A stretch of DNA of 64,000 nucleotides from Ornithinimicrobium pratense (GTDB lineage Bacteria > Actinomycetota > Actinomycetes > Actinomycetales > Dermatophilaceae): the NCBI RefSeq assembly GCF_008843165.1, contig NZ_CP044427.1, positions 2,914,001 to 2,978,000 on the forward strand, given 5' to 3'. The notes under the pieces were generated by a model. It was not told where the DNA came from. It saw only the letters and a program-made list of their open reading frames with translations, and ran no database searches. Shown here one piece after another: positions 27,302 to 35,624 of the stretch. The number at the start of each line of letters is the position of its first letter. Position 1 is the first letter of the stretch. The position numbers and the translations under genes were made by a program.

Positions 27302-28294
27302 ATGCACACACGCACGTGGATCACGGTGGGCGCGGTGCTCTGCGGCCTCAGCCTGGCGGGTTGCGCCGGTGAGGAGCTGGAGCCCGTGTCGGTGGGGCTG
27401 ATCACCAAGCAGGAGGAGAACCCCTACTGGGTCTCACTGAAGGACGTCGCCCAGGAGACGGCCGACGACCTCGACGTCGAGCTCAGCACGGCGACGGGTG
27501 TCAGCGACACCGACGTAGCATCGCAGGAGGCCGCGCTCGCAGACATGGTCGCCGAAGGGGTGGACGGCATCCTGATCGCACCAGCGGATCCGGTCGCCCT
27601 GCTGCCGGCGATCCAGCAGGCACGGGACGCCGGGGTACTGGTGATCGCGCTAGACACCCCGGTCGATCCACCGGAGGCGGTGGACGCCTTCTTCGCCACC
27701 GACAACGAGGCGGCGGGCCGTTCGGTCGGGGAGTATGCCGCCGCGAAGGTCGACGACCTCGGGCTGGATCCGCAGGTGGCCATGCTCAACCTGTCCGGTG
27801 ACATCAGCTCGGGGGAGCTGCGGCGCATGGGGTTCCTCGAGGGATTCGGGCTGGACGAGGACGATCCGGCGATCGTGGCGTCGGTCGACACCCAGGGTGA
27901 CCGGGACAACGCCGCGGTCAGGATGACCCAGGTGCTCGCCGAGCATCCGGACATCAACGTGATCTACACGGTGAACGAGCCGGCCGCGCTCGGAGCCCTG
28001 GCAGCGCTCGACGCTGCCGAGGTCGACCTGGACGAGGTGGTCGTGGTCTCGGTGGACGGTGGGTGCCGTGCGATGCGCGAGGCCGTGCGGCCCGGAGACA
28101 TCGACGCGACGGCGACACAGTATCCGCAGAACATGGCACGGGAAGGTGTTCGGGCGATCGCTGCGGCGGTGCGTGACGGTGAGACAGTCAGCGGATTCCT
28201 GGACACGGGGAGCGAGCTGGTCAGCGACGACCCGATGGACGGGGTGGAGTCGCGGCGGGTGGAGTTCGGGATTCGGACCTGCTGGGGCAGCTGA
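27302..28294 (+). CDS. Sugar-binding lipoprotein (periplasmic-binding-protein type 1, RbsB-like)
   Basis: About 330 residues. Lipoprotein signal peptide ending LSLAGC, then an RbsB/FrcB-like two-lobed domain: VGLITKQEENPYW, DGILIAPADP, VIALDTPV, ATDNEAAGRSVGE, VNEPAALGAL and VVVSVDGGCRAM. These segments line the monosaccharide site in ribose/fructose binding proteins. No ABC ATPase or permease is nearby; its neighbour is the FucP permease, an unusual pairing. ATG at 27302 fits the signal peptide better than the GTG at 27290. Confidence 0.85.
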   Translation: MHTRTWITVGAVLCGLSLAGCAGEELEPVSVGLITKQEENPYWVSLKDVAQETADDLDVELSTATGVSDTDVASQEAALADMVAEGVDGILIAPADPVALLPAIQQARDAGVLVIALDTPVDPPEAVDAFFATDNEAAGRSVGEYAAAKVDDLGLDPQVAMLNLSGDISSGELRRMGFLEGFGLDEDDPAIVASVDTQGDRDNAAVRMTQVLAEHPDINVIYTVNEPAALGALAALDAAEVDLDEVVVVSVDGGCRAMREAVRPGDIDATATQYPQNMAREGVRAIAAAVRDGETVSGFLDTGSELVSDDPMDGVESRRVEFGIRTCWGS

Positions 28295-28344
28295 TCCGGG
28301 ACCGGCCGGCGAGGAGGATGCTCAACGCCGGTCAGTGGGGGCGT

Positions 28345-28485
28345 TCAGCGCTCGGTGAGCCGGGAGGGCCAGGCGACGATGGTGACACCGCGGGTGGCCG
28401 GGAAGGCCATGGTGTCGCGGGGGGAGCCGGTCAGGAGGCGGTACATGAATTTGGCCATGTATCCAGGGTCGTCGAGTTCAACCAA
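28345..28485 (-). CDS. Possible 46-residue protein divergent from LysR
   Basis: Minus frame of protein-like composition: ELDDPGYMAKFMYRLLTG, then AFPATRGVTIVAWPSRLTER and stop. A perfect AGGAGG (28497-28502) lies 11 bases before a TTG at 28485. Its upstream region is shared with the divergent LysR promoter, a common arrangement for a LysR target. It could be a short intact gene or the surviving end of a larger one. No homology recognised. Confidence 0.4.
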   Translation of the reverse strand: MVELDDPGYMAKFMYRLLTGSPRDTMAFPATRGVTIVAWPSRLTER

Positions 28486-28514
28486 TACGTCCAATGCCTC
28501 CTAAGCAGGCGATT

Positions 28515-28531
28515 TATGCGTTAGCGTCATA
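28515..28531. promoter_or_regulatory. Imperfect palindrome before lysR
   Basis: TATGCG-TTAG-CGTCATA, an AT-rich imperfect dyad ending four bases before the lysR ATG and between the divergent genes. Position suits a LysR autoregulatory site. Inference only. Confidence 0.35.
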
Positions 28532-28534
28532 GGA

Positions 28535-29452
28535 ATGGAGACGGAGACTCTGCGCTGGTTTCAGCTCGTCGCCGACGGCGTGACGGTGACCGAGGTGAGC
28601 CAGATCGAGGGGATCTCGCAGCCTGCGGTGTCCCGGGCCCTCAGCCGGCTCGAGCTCGAGGTGGGCACCCCACTGCTGCGGCGTGAGGGGCGGGTGCTGC
28701 GGCTGACCCACGCCGGGGCCGCGTTCAAGCAGCACGTAGACGCCGTGCTGCATCACCTCGATGACGGGATTGCGGCGGTGCAACAGATCCTGGACCCTGA
28801 GCGGGGCACCGTCACGATCGCCTTCCAACCCTCCTTCGGCAGCTGGCTCGTCCCGGACCTGGTGAGCAGTTTCCATGCCGAGCATCCGCACGTTCGCCTC
28901 GACCTGCGCACCACGGCCGACGAGACGGTGCCTGACGTCGGTCCGCGCAGCGACGTGGACTTCGAGCTCTCCACGTTGCGCCCACCTCAGGGCCCGGATC
29001 ATCCTCGGTGGAGGGTCCTGGCCGTGGAACCCCTGCGCCTGCTGGTCGGACCCGGTCATCACCTCATCGGCACCGACACGGTCGCGCTGACCCAGGTCGC
29101 CGATGAGCCGTTCGTCATGATCAAGGCGACCTCGTTGCTGCGCCGACAGAGTGAACAGTTGTGCGCCGAAGCGCAGTTCGAGCCGAATGTCGCCTTCGTC
29201 GCCGATGACCTCCCCACCCTGCGGGGGTATGTCGCTGCGGGCCTCGGAGTGGCCATCGCACCGGCCTTGTGGGGCGGTTCGATGGCCGCGCCAGTGGTAG
29301 GCCCGCACGTCCTGGCACTGACCGACCGGGGCGCGACCCGGGAGGTGGGGTTCAGCTGGGCCCCACGGCGGCGCATGCTGCCGGCGGCCGAGCTGTTCCG
29401 TGAGCACGTGCTGGCCCGTGCGCGCGCCGGGCGGCTGCCGCGCCCGGTCTGA
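28535..29452 (+). CDS. LysR-family transcriptional regulator
   Basis: About 305 residues. N-terminal winged helix-turn-helix: LRWFQLVADGVTVTEVSQ, ISQPAVSRALSRLE and LLRREGRVLRLTHAG; C-terminal type-2 periplasmic-binding fold from about residue 88 (VTIAFQPSFGSWLVPDL). Effector unknown. The ATG has no ribosome site, so a leaderless or very short leader transcript is possible. The neighbouring efflux gene is 200 bases downstream but has its own TetR regulator, so the LysR target is more likely the divergent short gene or elsewhere. Confidence 0.92.
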   Translation: METETLRWFQLVADGVTVTEVSQIEGISQPAVSRALSRLELEVGTPLLRREGRVLRLTHAGAAFKQHVDAVLHHLDDGIAAVQQILDPERGTVTIAFQPSFGSWLVPDLVSSFHAEHPHVRLDLRTTADETVPDVGPRSDVDFELSTLRPPQGPDHPRWRVLAVEPLRLLVGPGHHLIGTDTVALTQVADEPFVMIKATSLLRRQSEQLCAEAQFEPNVAFVADDLPTLRGYVAAGLGVAIAPALWGGSMAAPVVGPHVLALTDRGATREVGFSWAPRRRMLPAAELFREHVLARARAGRLPRPV

Positions 29453-29528
29453 GGTGGGCACGCCTCGGACGGGCAGACCTTGCCCTGCGCAACCCGGGGC
29501 GAGACCGACGCCCGACCAGACCTGCCTC

Positions 29529-29546
29529 TTTGGCCAGGCGGCCAAA
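29529..29546. promoter_or_regulatory. 18-bp perfect palindrome, candidate TetR operator
   Basis: TTTGGCC-AGGC-GGCCAAA: two 7-bp half sites separated by four bases, about 104 bases before the efflux pump start. Size and symmetry are typical of TetR-type operators, and a TetR gene is the second gene of this operon. Confidence 0.55.
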
Positions 29547-29564
29547 CTTGTGTGATGCTGGAGG

Positions 29565-29589
29565 ACAGGCCCGACGCCGTCGGGCCTGT
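29565..29589 (+). promoter_or_regulatory. Hairpin in the efflux-pump leader
   Basis: Perfect 11-bp stem (29565-29575 with 29579-29589), 3-base loop, between the palindrome at 29529 and the pump start at 29650. No U tract. Could be an attenuator, a leader stabiliser, or the terminator of lysR. Confidence 0.45.
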
Positions 29590-29649
29590 GCCCTGTCGTC
29601 GCGGCAGCCTGGCAGAGTCCCGTGCGCCGCCTGAGAAGTGAGGTCCGCC

Positions 29650-31239
29650 GTGTCCGCCCCCCGCCGTTGGTCCGCCCTGGCCGTCCTGATCCTGCCGGTG
29701 CTGCTCATCAGCATCGACATGAGCGTCCTGGGCATCGCGGTCCCCGCACTGAGTGCCGACCTGGAGCCGAGCTCCAGCCAGCTGCTGTGGATCATCGACC
29801 TCTACAGTTTCCTGCTGGCCGGACTGCTCGTGCTGATGGGGAGCCTCGGTGACCGCTTCGGTCGCCGGCTGCTGCTGCTCATCGGTGCCCCCGCCTTCGG
29901 CCTGGCCTCGGGGCTAGCCGCCTTCTCCACCAGCCCAGAGATGCTCATCATGGCCCGCGCGCTGCTGGGCCTGGGCGGCGCTACCCTCATGCCCTCGACC
30001 CTGGGCCTGCTGCGCACGATCTTCCTGGACCGGCGCGAGCGGCGGGCTGCCATCGCCGTCTGGGCTGCGGCCTTCTCGGGCGGGGCCGCGCTCGGCCCGG
30101 TTCTGGGCGGGCTGCTGCTCGAGCACTTCTGGTGGGGGTCGGTCTTCCTCATCAACGCGCCGATCATGCTTCTCTTCTTCGTCGCGGCCCTGCTGGTGCT
30201 GCCGGAGGCCAAGGACCCGAGCCCCGGCCCGTTCGACATCCTCTCGGCGTTGCTGTCGATCGTCGGCCTGCTGGCGGTGGTCTACGCCTTCAAGACCTTG
30301 GCCAAGGATCCGACGCTGGGCGCGCAGGCCGTGCTCCCGACGATCGCCTTGACGGTGGGTCTGTCGGTGCTCGCGCTCTTCGTGCGGCGCCAGCGCCGGC
30401 TCGAGCACCCGATGATCGATGTCTCGCTCTTCGCCCGGCCGGGCTTCTCGGCGGCGGTGCTCATCAACGTCATCGCGGTCTTCACGCTGCTGGGTGTCAT
30501 GTTCTTCTTCCCGCAGTACCTCATGCTCGTCCAGGGCATGGGCTCGGCGCAGGCCGGCCTGTGGCTGCTGCCGCTGGCCCTCGCCACCATCGTGGGCTCG
30601 CTCACCTCGCCCCTTCTCGCCAAGGTGATCTCGGTGCGGGGCGTGATCCTCACCGGTCTGGTCCTGCTCACGGCTGGCTTCCTCACCGCGACGCGGCTGG
30701 ACGAGGCGCAGACGCTGACGCCCTTCGTGGTGACCTCGGTCCTCATCGGGCTCGGGCTCGGCCTCGCCGAGACGCTGACCAACGACGTCATCCTCACCAC
30801 CGCGCCACCCTCGCGCGCCGGCGCCGCCTCGGCAATCTCCGAGACCGGTTACGAGTTCGGGGGTGCGATGGGCACCGCTGTGCTGGGCACGATCGGGATG
30901 GCCTTCTACGCCCGCGGCCTGGGGGCCGCGGACGGCCTCACCCCCGCACAGCTGGACGCGGCCCGACAGACACTCGGCGCGGCGCACGAGCTCGCCGGTC
31001 GTCTACCGCAGGAGACGGGTATGCCGCTGCGCCAACTGGCCTCCGACGCGTTCCTCACCGGGATGGACGCCGTGGCGTGGACCTCCAGCGTGGTGATCCT
31101 AGCCGCCCTGGCTATCGCCTGGCGCGGGCTGCGGGCCCCGGCCGTGGACGGGGCACTCGAGGGCGGCACCGTAACCTCGTCGGGGCGCGCCGACGAGGAG
31201 GACAAGGCGTCCGACGATCGTGAGGAGTGCCGACGGTGA
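29650..31239 (+). CDS. DHA2-family MFS drug efflux pump (14 TMS)
   Basis: About 529 residues with 14 membrane segments, the DHA2 (QacA/SmvA-like) layout. Visible: MSVLGIAVPAL with the TM1 Asp in SIDMSVLG (motif D1), motif A GSLGDRFGRRLLLL, motif B RALLGLGGATLMPSTLGLLR, motif C GPVLGGLLLEHFWW. Exports cationic or hydrophobic drugs using the proton gradient. GTG 29650 has GAGG six bases before, better than GTG 29638. Its TGA overlaps the GTG of tetR (GTGA), so the regulator is co-translated. Confidence 0.9.
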   Translation: MSAPRRWSALAVLILPVLLISIDMSVLGIAVPALSADLEPSSSQLLWIIDLYSFLLAGLLVLMGSLGDRFGRRLLLLIGAPAFGLASGLAAFSTSPEMLIMARALLGLGGATLMPSTLGLLRTIFLDRRERRAAIAVWAAAFSGGAALGPVLGGLLLEHFWWGSVFLINAPIMLLFFVAALLVLPEAKDPSPGPFDILSALLSIVGLLAVVYAFKTLAKDPTLGAQAVLPTIALTVGLSVLALFVRRQRRLEHPMIDVSLFARPGFSAAVLINVIAVFTLLGVMFFFPQYLMLVQGMGSAQAGLWLLPLALATIVGSLTSPLLAKVISVRGVILTGLVLLTAGFLTATRLDEAQTLTPFVVTSVLIGLGLGLAETLTNDVILTTAPPSRAGAASAISETGYEFGGAMGTAVLGTIGMAFYARGLGAADGLTPAQLDAARQTLGAAHELAGRLPQETGMPLRQLASDAFLTGMDAVAWTSSVVILAALAIAWRGLRAPAVDGALEGGTVTSSGRADEEDKASDDREECRR

Positions 31240-31862
31240 CGCCCCCACGCCAGCGCCGCCCGCAAGTGCCGATGGCTCAGCGTCGGGCCGAGCTGACGCA
31301 GGTGGCCCTGAGGGTGATGGCCCGCGACGGCGCCTGGGCGCTGACCACCCGAGCCGTGGCCGACGAGGCGGGCGTCCCGCACGGGTCGGTCCACTACGCC
31401 TTCTCCTCCAAGGAGGCGTTGCTCCAAGCGGTCATCGCCGCCGACACCGACTCCGCGGTGCGCATCTTCTCCTCCGTCGGGGCCGCCGGCGGGCCCCCGG
31501 AGGAGGTGCTCGCGCGGGCCTTCTCGGCCTACGTCGACCACCTCATCGCCGACCCGGACATCGAGCTGGCGCTCCAGGAGCTGACCCTGATGGCCGTCCG
31601 CGACCCCGCGCTCGCCGAACTCTTCCGTGCCTCCGAGCAAGGCTACGCCGACAGCCTCACCCAACTACTCAGCGATGTCGCCGCCCAGGCCCGCGGCCGG
31701 TGGGCGGTTCCGGTGCCGGTGCTGGTCGACCAGCTCCTCGGCCTGCTCTTCGGCACGACGGTCGCCTGGCTCGGCCACCGCGACGACGCCCGCCTACGTG
31801 CTGCCTTCAGCGACGCCGCCCACGCCACCGCCTCCCGCCTGGAACGGGACAGCCGCTCCTGA
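31236..31862 (+). CDS. TetR-family repressor
   Basis: About 208 residues. DNA-binding TetR_N domain at about residues 15-65: ALRVMARDGAWALTTRAVAD, AGVPHGSVHYAFSSKEALL. Ligand-binding helical domain follows. GTG at 31236, GAGGA eight bases upstream, overlapping the pump stop. Cotranscribed with the efflux pump, whose inducer is probably a pump substrate; the 18-bp palindrome at 29529-29546 is the most likely operator. Confidence 0.9.
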   Translation: MTPPRQRRPQVPMAQRRAELTQVALRVMARDGAWALTTRAVADEAGVPHGSVHYAFSSKEALLQAVIAADTDSAVRIFSSVGAAGGPPEEVLARAFSAYVDHLIADPDIELALQELTLMAVRDPALAELFRASEQGYADSLTQLLSDVAAQARGRWAVPVPVLVDQLLGLLFGTTVAWLGHRDDARLRAAFSDAAHATASRLERDSRS

Positions 31863-31911
31863 CGGTGGACCACACCGGTGGCGGGCTGGACGCCCAAGGC
31901 ACCGGCGGAGC

Positions 31912-32648
31912 TCAGGCGAAGGCGGGGGTGAGCGCCCCGTGGACCACGCGCGGAACGTCGGAGATCACCCCGTCGACACCGGCCCGTTGCAGCCGCCGCA
32001 CATCCCGAGCGGAGTTCACCGTCCAGGGCACCACGGTCAGGCCCGCATCGTGTGCCGCCTCGACAACCGGCGCACCGAGGACCGTGCCGACCGAAGGGTG
32101 GATCTCGTGGTGCCCGTCCGCACGGGCCCGGTGAAGCACCGAGGACGCTGTCTGCCAGGGGTGCCCGAGCAGGGCCGTGCGCACGCCCGACCGCCGACCC
32201 AGCATCTGCCGGACCTGCCCCAGGAGCGGTGCCGCGAACGAGGACACTGTCACCTCCGGGCGGGGGCCCGATCCTGGACCATCGAGGAGGCGCGCCAGGG
32301 CTGCTGCCGTCCGGGGCCCAGCCCCGGAGCGTCGCGGAGGCCCTTTCACCTCGAGGACGAGCCCTCGTCCCTGAGCAAGGCTGAGGACGTCTTCGAGGCG
32401 GCACAGTTGCAGCCGGTGCGCGCGGCCGCGAGGCTGAGGTCTGTCCACGAGGACGAGACCACAGGCAGGGGTATCCCGGTCAGACGCCGTAGATCGGCAT
32501 CGTGGCTGAGCACCAGGACTCCGTCCGCCGTCAACCGCAGATCGACCTCCACCCCATCGGCGTCGGCGGCGAAGGCGGCCTCGACCGCAGCGAGGGTGTT
32601 CTCCGGACGGTCCGGGCCGACCAGCCCGCGATGCGCGATGACAAGCAC
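31912..32648 (-). pseudogene. Glycerophosphodiester phosphodiesterase, apparent frameshift
   Basis: TIM-barrel hydrolase releasing glycerol 3-phosphate from lipid-derived diesters. The first frame (from GTG 32648) has VIAHRGLVGPDRPENTLAA (catalytic His, Arg and the Pro-Glu-Asn-Thr box), DADGVEVDLRLTADGVLVL (metal Glu and Asp) and SHDADLRRLTG (catalytic His). It then leaves frame within the GC-alternating stretch 32414-32430; the next frame continues with HRLQLCRLEDVL, GLVLEVKGPP (metal Glu, Lys) and ends with VVPWTVNSARDVRRL and GVDGVISDVP. One added base restores about 245 residues with all catalytic residues present. Real loss or sequence error cannot be told apart. Confidence 0.8.
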
Positions 32649-32838
32649 GACTACGAGCCTGCCGCCACCCGATGACAGGCGCTCCCCCTCACGGTGTCTA
32701 GAGGGCGGCGAACTGTTGACTTCTCTGCGGCGGGTCCCCCGGCTGTTGTCTGGCTCCCCCGGCATACCCCGGGGTCACCACAGTCGATCCGCCTGGCTTA
32801 GAGGGTTGGACGTGCAGGTGTCGACGGTGGTCCCGGGT

Positions 32839-33096
32839 CTAGCGCGGCTCCTGCTGCTGGGTGATCTGCCTGAGGTAGGCGACGAAGTGGTGCCACCGGC
32901 CCCGCGCCTCCGACAGGTCGGTGGCGGGGATCTGGGCGTCTAGGTCATCCTTCAGGCGCCGCTGGCGGACCTCCTCGCGCAGCTGCGCCAAGGACTCCTC
33001 GGCCTCGGTGAGCAGCTCCTCAATCTGCGCCGGTGAGAGGTCCTCGTCAAGGGGCGGGAGGCCGATGGACCGGTCGTCGGGGTCAGGGTGGGTCAT
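32839..33096 (-). CDS. Small acidic hypothetical protein
   Basis: 85 residues, rich in Asp, Glu, Arg and Gln, with a predicted helical or coiled-coil middle (LLTEAEESLAQLREEVRQRR) and no membrane segment. ATG 33096 overlaps the stop of the Na/Pi transporter (ATGA), so it is the second gene of that operon and probably an accessory factor. No family recognised. Confidence 0.72.
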   Translation of the reverse strand: MTHPDPDDRSIGLPPLDEDLSPAQIEELLTEAEESLAQLREEVRQRRLKDDLDAQIPATDLSEARGRWHHFVAYLRQITQQQEPR

Positions 33097-34319
33097 GAGA
33101 TACCTCCGGTGACGGACAGCAGGATGACAGCCGCGGGCACGGCGACGAAGACACCGAGCACCCAGACGACCACGATCCACGGTCGGACCACGGCCTGGTT
33201 GGCCAGCAACGTGGCGCCCTGCATCGGGATCTGACGCAGGAAGGGCAGGACGAAGATGACGAGCGTGGCGACGAGGTTGAAACCCAGATGCACAAAGGCG
33301 ATCTGGGTCGCCTCGACCTGGTTCTGGGACGCCGCGAGCGAGGCCAGGATGGCGGTAAAGGTAGTGCCGATGTTGGCACCCACGGTGTAGGGGTAGATCT
33401 GCTTCAGCGACACGGTCCCGGATCCCGCCAGCGGGATCATCAGACTGGTCGTCACCGAGGAGGACTGGGCGAGCACCGTCACGCCGGCACCCGCGGCGAC
33501 GCCGCTCACCGGGCCCCGGCCCATCGTGGCGTGCAGGATCCTCTTGGCCCGGCCCACCATCAACTGGCCCAGCAGCACCCCGAGCACCCGGACCGAGACG
33601 AGGATGCCGACCACGCCGGCCGCCGCCAGCACGATGCCCTCGACCAGGTCGCTGCTCGTGACGGCAGCCACGAAGCCCGTGAAGGCGTCCAGCACCGGAG
33701 AGGTGATGAAGTCGAGGACGTCGACCTGGCTGGGGTCCGCCCCGTCAGCGCCCCGCAGCGAGCCGGCCAACGCCCCTGCCGTGCGCGCCAGGAAGCCGGT
33801 CAGCAGTTCCAGCGGCAGGATCACCACGATGGCGAGCAGGTTGAAGACGTCGTGCACGGTGGCGGCGGCGAAGGATCGGCGGAAGGCGTCCTTCTTCCCG
33901 GCGTTGGCCAAACTGGCCAGAGTGTTGGTGATAGTCGTGCCGACGTTGGCCCCCATGATCATCGGCACGGCGATCTCCACCGGCAGCCCACCGGCCACCA
34001 GACCCACGGTGATGGCCGTCGTGGTCGAAGAAGACTGCATCAGCACCGTGCCCAGGATGCCGACGGCCAACCCTACGAACGGGTTCGTCGCGAACTCGAA
34101 CATGCCCTCGGCCCGGTCCCCGGCGATCAGACCGAACCCGTCCCCGATGACGTCGACCGCGCACACCAGCAGGTAGAGCATGACGAGCGCACCGACCCAC
34201 CGGGCGGCCTTGCCGCGGGCGTCGAGCTCCGGCTCTGCGGATTGCTCCGCCGGAGCAGTCTCCGGCTCCGTCGCGCTGGCGTCCACGCGGGAGGCTGCGC
34301 TGGCTGGCTTGTCGTTCAT
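33093..34319 (-). CDS. Na+/phosphate cotransporter, NptA/SLC34-like
   Basis: About 408 residues. Two inverted repeats, each with the Gln-Ser-Ser-Ser core that coordinates Na+ and phosphate: VLMQSSSTTTAITVGLVAGG and VLAQSSSVTTSLMIPLAG. MIMGANVGTTITN and YTVGANIGTTFTA are the matching second halves. About 8-9 membrane segments with a Glu/Pro-rich N-terminal 40 residues. ATG 34319 has GGGGGAAC just before it. Cotranscribed with the 85-residue protein downstream. Confidence 0.92.
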   Translation of the reverse strand: MNDKPASAASRVDASATEPETAPAEQSAEPELDARGKAARWVGALVMLYLLVCAVDVIGDGFGLIAGDRAEGMFEFATNPFVGLAVGILGTVLMQSSSTTTAITVGLVAGGLPVEIAVPMIMGANVGTTITNTLASLANAGKKDAFRRSFAAATVHDVFNLLAIVVILPLELLTGFLARTAGALAGSLRGADGADPSQVDVLDFITSPVLDAFTGFVAAVTSSDLVEGIVLAAAGVVGILVSVRVLGVLLGQLMVGRAKRILHATMGRGPVSGVAAGAGVTVLAQSSSVTTSLMIPLAGSGTVSLKQIYPYTVGANIGTTFTAILASLAASQNQVEATQIAFVHLGFNLVATLVIFVLPFLRQIPMQGATLLANQAVVRPWIVVVWVLGVFVAVPAAVILLSVTGGIS

Positions 34320-34520
34320 CGTTCCCCCAGGGGTGGATGCAGTGGGCGACAACCACGCTAGGCCCCGCCGGCGGGTCGTCCCACCGTTCGGGCGCCTGTA
34401 GCGTCATCGTTCCGACAACTGTCACCTGCTGGTCACCGTGGCGTGGTTTTGCCTGAGCACAGCACGCCTGGGAACTGCCCTCGCGAGCTCAGGCCTCCGG
34501 CGAAGTGGTGGGTGGGTTTG

Positions 34521-35357
34521 TCACCGGTCCAGCATCCGGGCGAGACGCGGGCCGACGTCGACGGTGTGCACCTCGGCACCGGCCTCGACGCCCTCTGCCG
34601 CGAACGCTGCGAGCACCGCCAGGATCACCGCATGGGTCGCCTCCTTGGTCTCAAGCTGGCGCGCCCCCGACCAGAAGCGCAGCTCCAGCTGCGCCGTGGT
34701 GGTCCCGACCGAGGTGAGGAAGGCCTCCGGCGAGGGGTCATCAAGTACCTCAGGAACAGCCGTCATGGCCCGCACCGCAACCCCGGCTGCATGCTCCAGG
34801 TCACCGGTGTCGGCGAGGTCGACCACCACGGAGCTTCGCACCTGTTCAAAGCCGGTCCGCACGGTGACCACCTCGGAGTGCAAGGTGGCATTCGGCACCA
34901 GCACAAGCCGGCCGTCAAAGGCGCGGATGGAGGTGCTGGTCAGACCCATCTGGACGATCGTGCCGCGGTGGTCGAGAACGGAGATCTGGTCACCGACCCG
35001 GAAACGGTCCCGGGTGAGGATGACGATGCCGGCAAACATATTGCCGAGCACGGTCTGAAAGGCGATACCGGCGGCGATGGAGATGATGCCGATGCCGCCC
35101 AGCAGATTGACGGGCTGAATACTGGGGAAGGTGATCGCCAGGGAGGCGGCGACAGCAAGCAATCCGACCAGCCATGACGCCAACCGTCCGAGAACGTCCG
35201 CTGAGCTCGCACCGCGTCCACGCCACAACATGGCGCGGGAGACCAGCAACCGGACGAGCTGACCAAGGAGGAGGCCAATCAGGAGAACGGCCAACCCTAA
35301 ACTCACTCCGGCTGCGGTCACAGGAGGAAGGTCGAGACCGCCAAGCGCGTCGCTCAC
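34521..35357 (-). CDS. Small-conductance mechanosensitive channel (MscS family)
   Basis: About 278 residues. Three N-terminal helices; TM3 is GIGIISIAAGIAFQTVLGNMFAGI, with the Gly/Ala packing and FQxxLGNxxxG motif of the MscS pore. The beta domain follows (FRVGDQISVLDHRGTIVQ, LVLVPNATLHSEVV) and an alpha-beta C-terminus. Opens on hypo-osmotic shock to release solutes, complementing proVWX. GTG 35357 follows GGGAG. Confidence 0.93.
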   Translation of the reverse strand: MSDALGGLDLPPVTAAGVSLGLAVLLIGLLLGQLVRLLVSRAMLWRGRGASSADVLGRLASWLVGLLAVAASLAITFPSIQPVNLLGGIGIISIAAGIAFQTVLGNMFAGIVILTRDRFRVGDQISVLDHRGTIVQMGLTSTSIRAFDGRLVLVPNATLHSEVVTVRTGFEQVRSSVVVDLADTGDLEHAAGVAVRAMTAVPEVLDDPSPEAFLTSVGTTTAQLELRFWSGARQLETKEATHAVILAVLAAFAAEGVEAGAEVHTVDVGPRLARMLDR

Positions 35358-35624
35358 AACTCCCGCCTGTCCCCACCCTCGACCTCAGGCAGGCCCTGTC
35401 CGTCATGGTGGACGGGGGTCTTTTCCTGCGAGCGGGACACCTTCGTCAGCCTAACGTCCAGACCGCAGACCCCGGTGCGCCAACTGACTCAGCAGCTGAC
35501 TCCCGTCCATCCGCCACCGGGTCCACTGACCATGCAACTTCGCCTCGGCATACCCGCCCTCGGAGCGAAGACGACCGTGCCGCTCTTCTCCTGTCGTGTC
35601 AGCCGCACCAGGCACACTGCGGCT

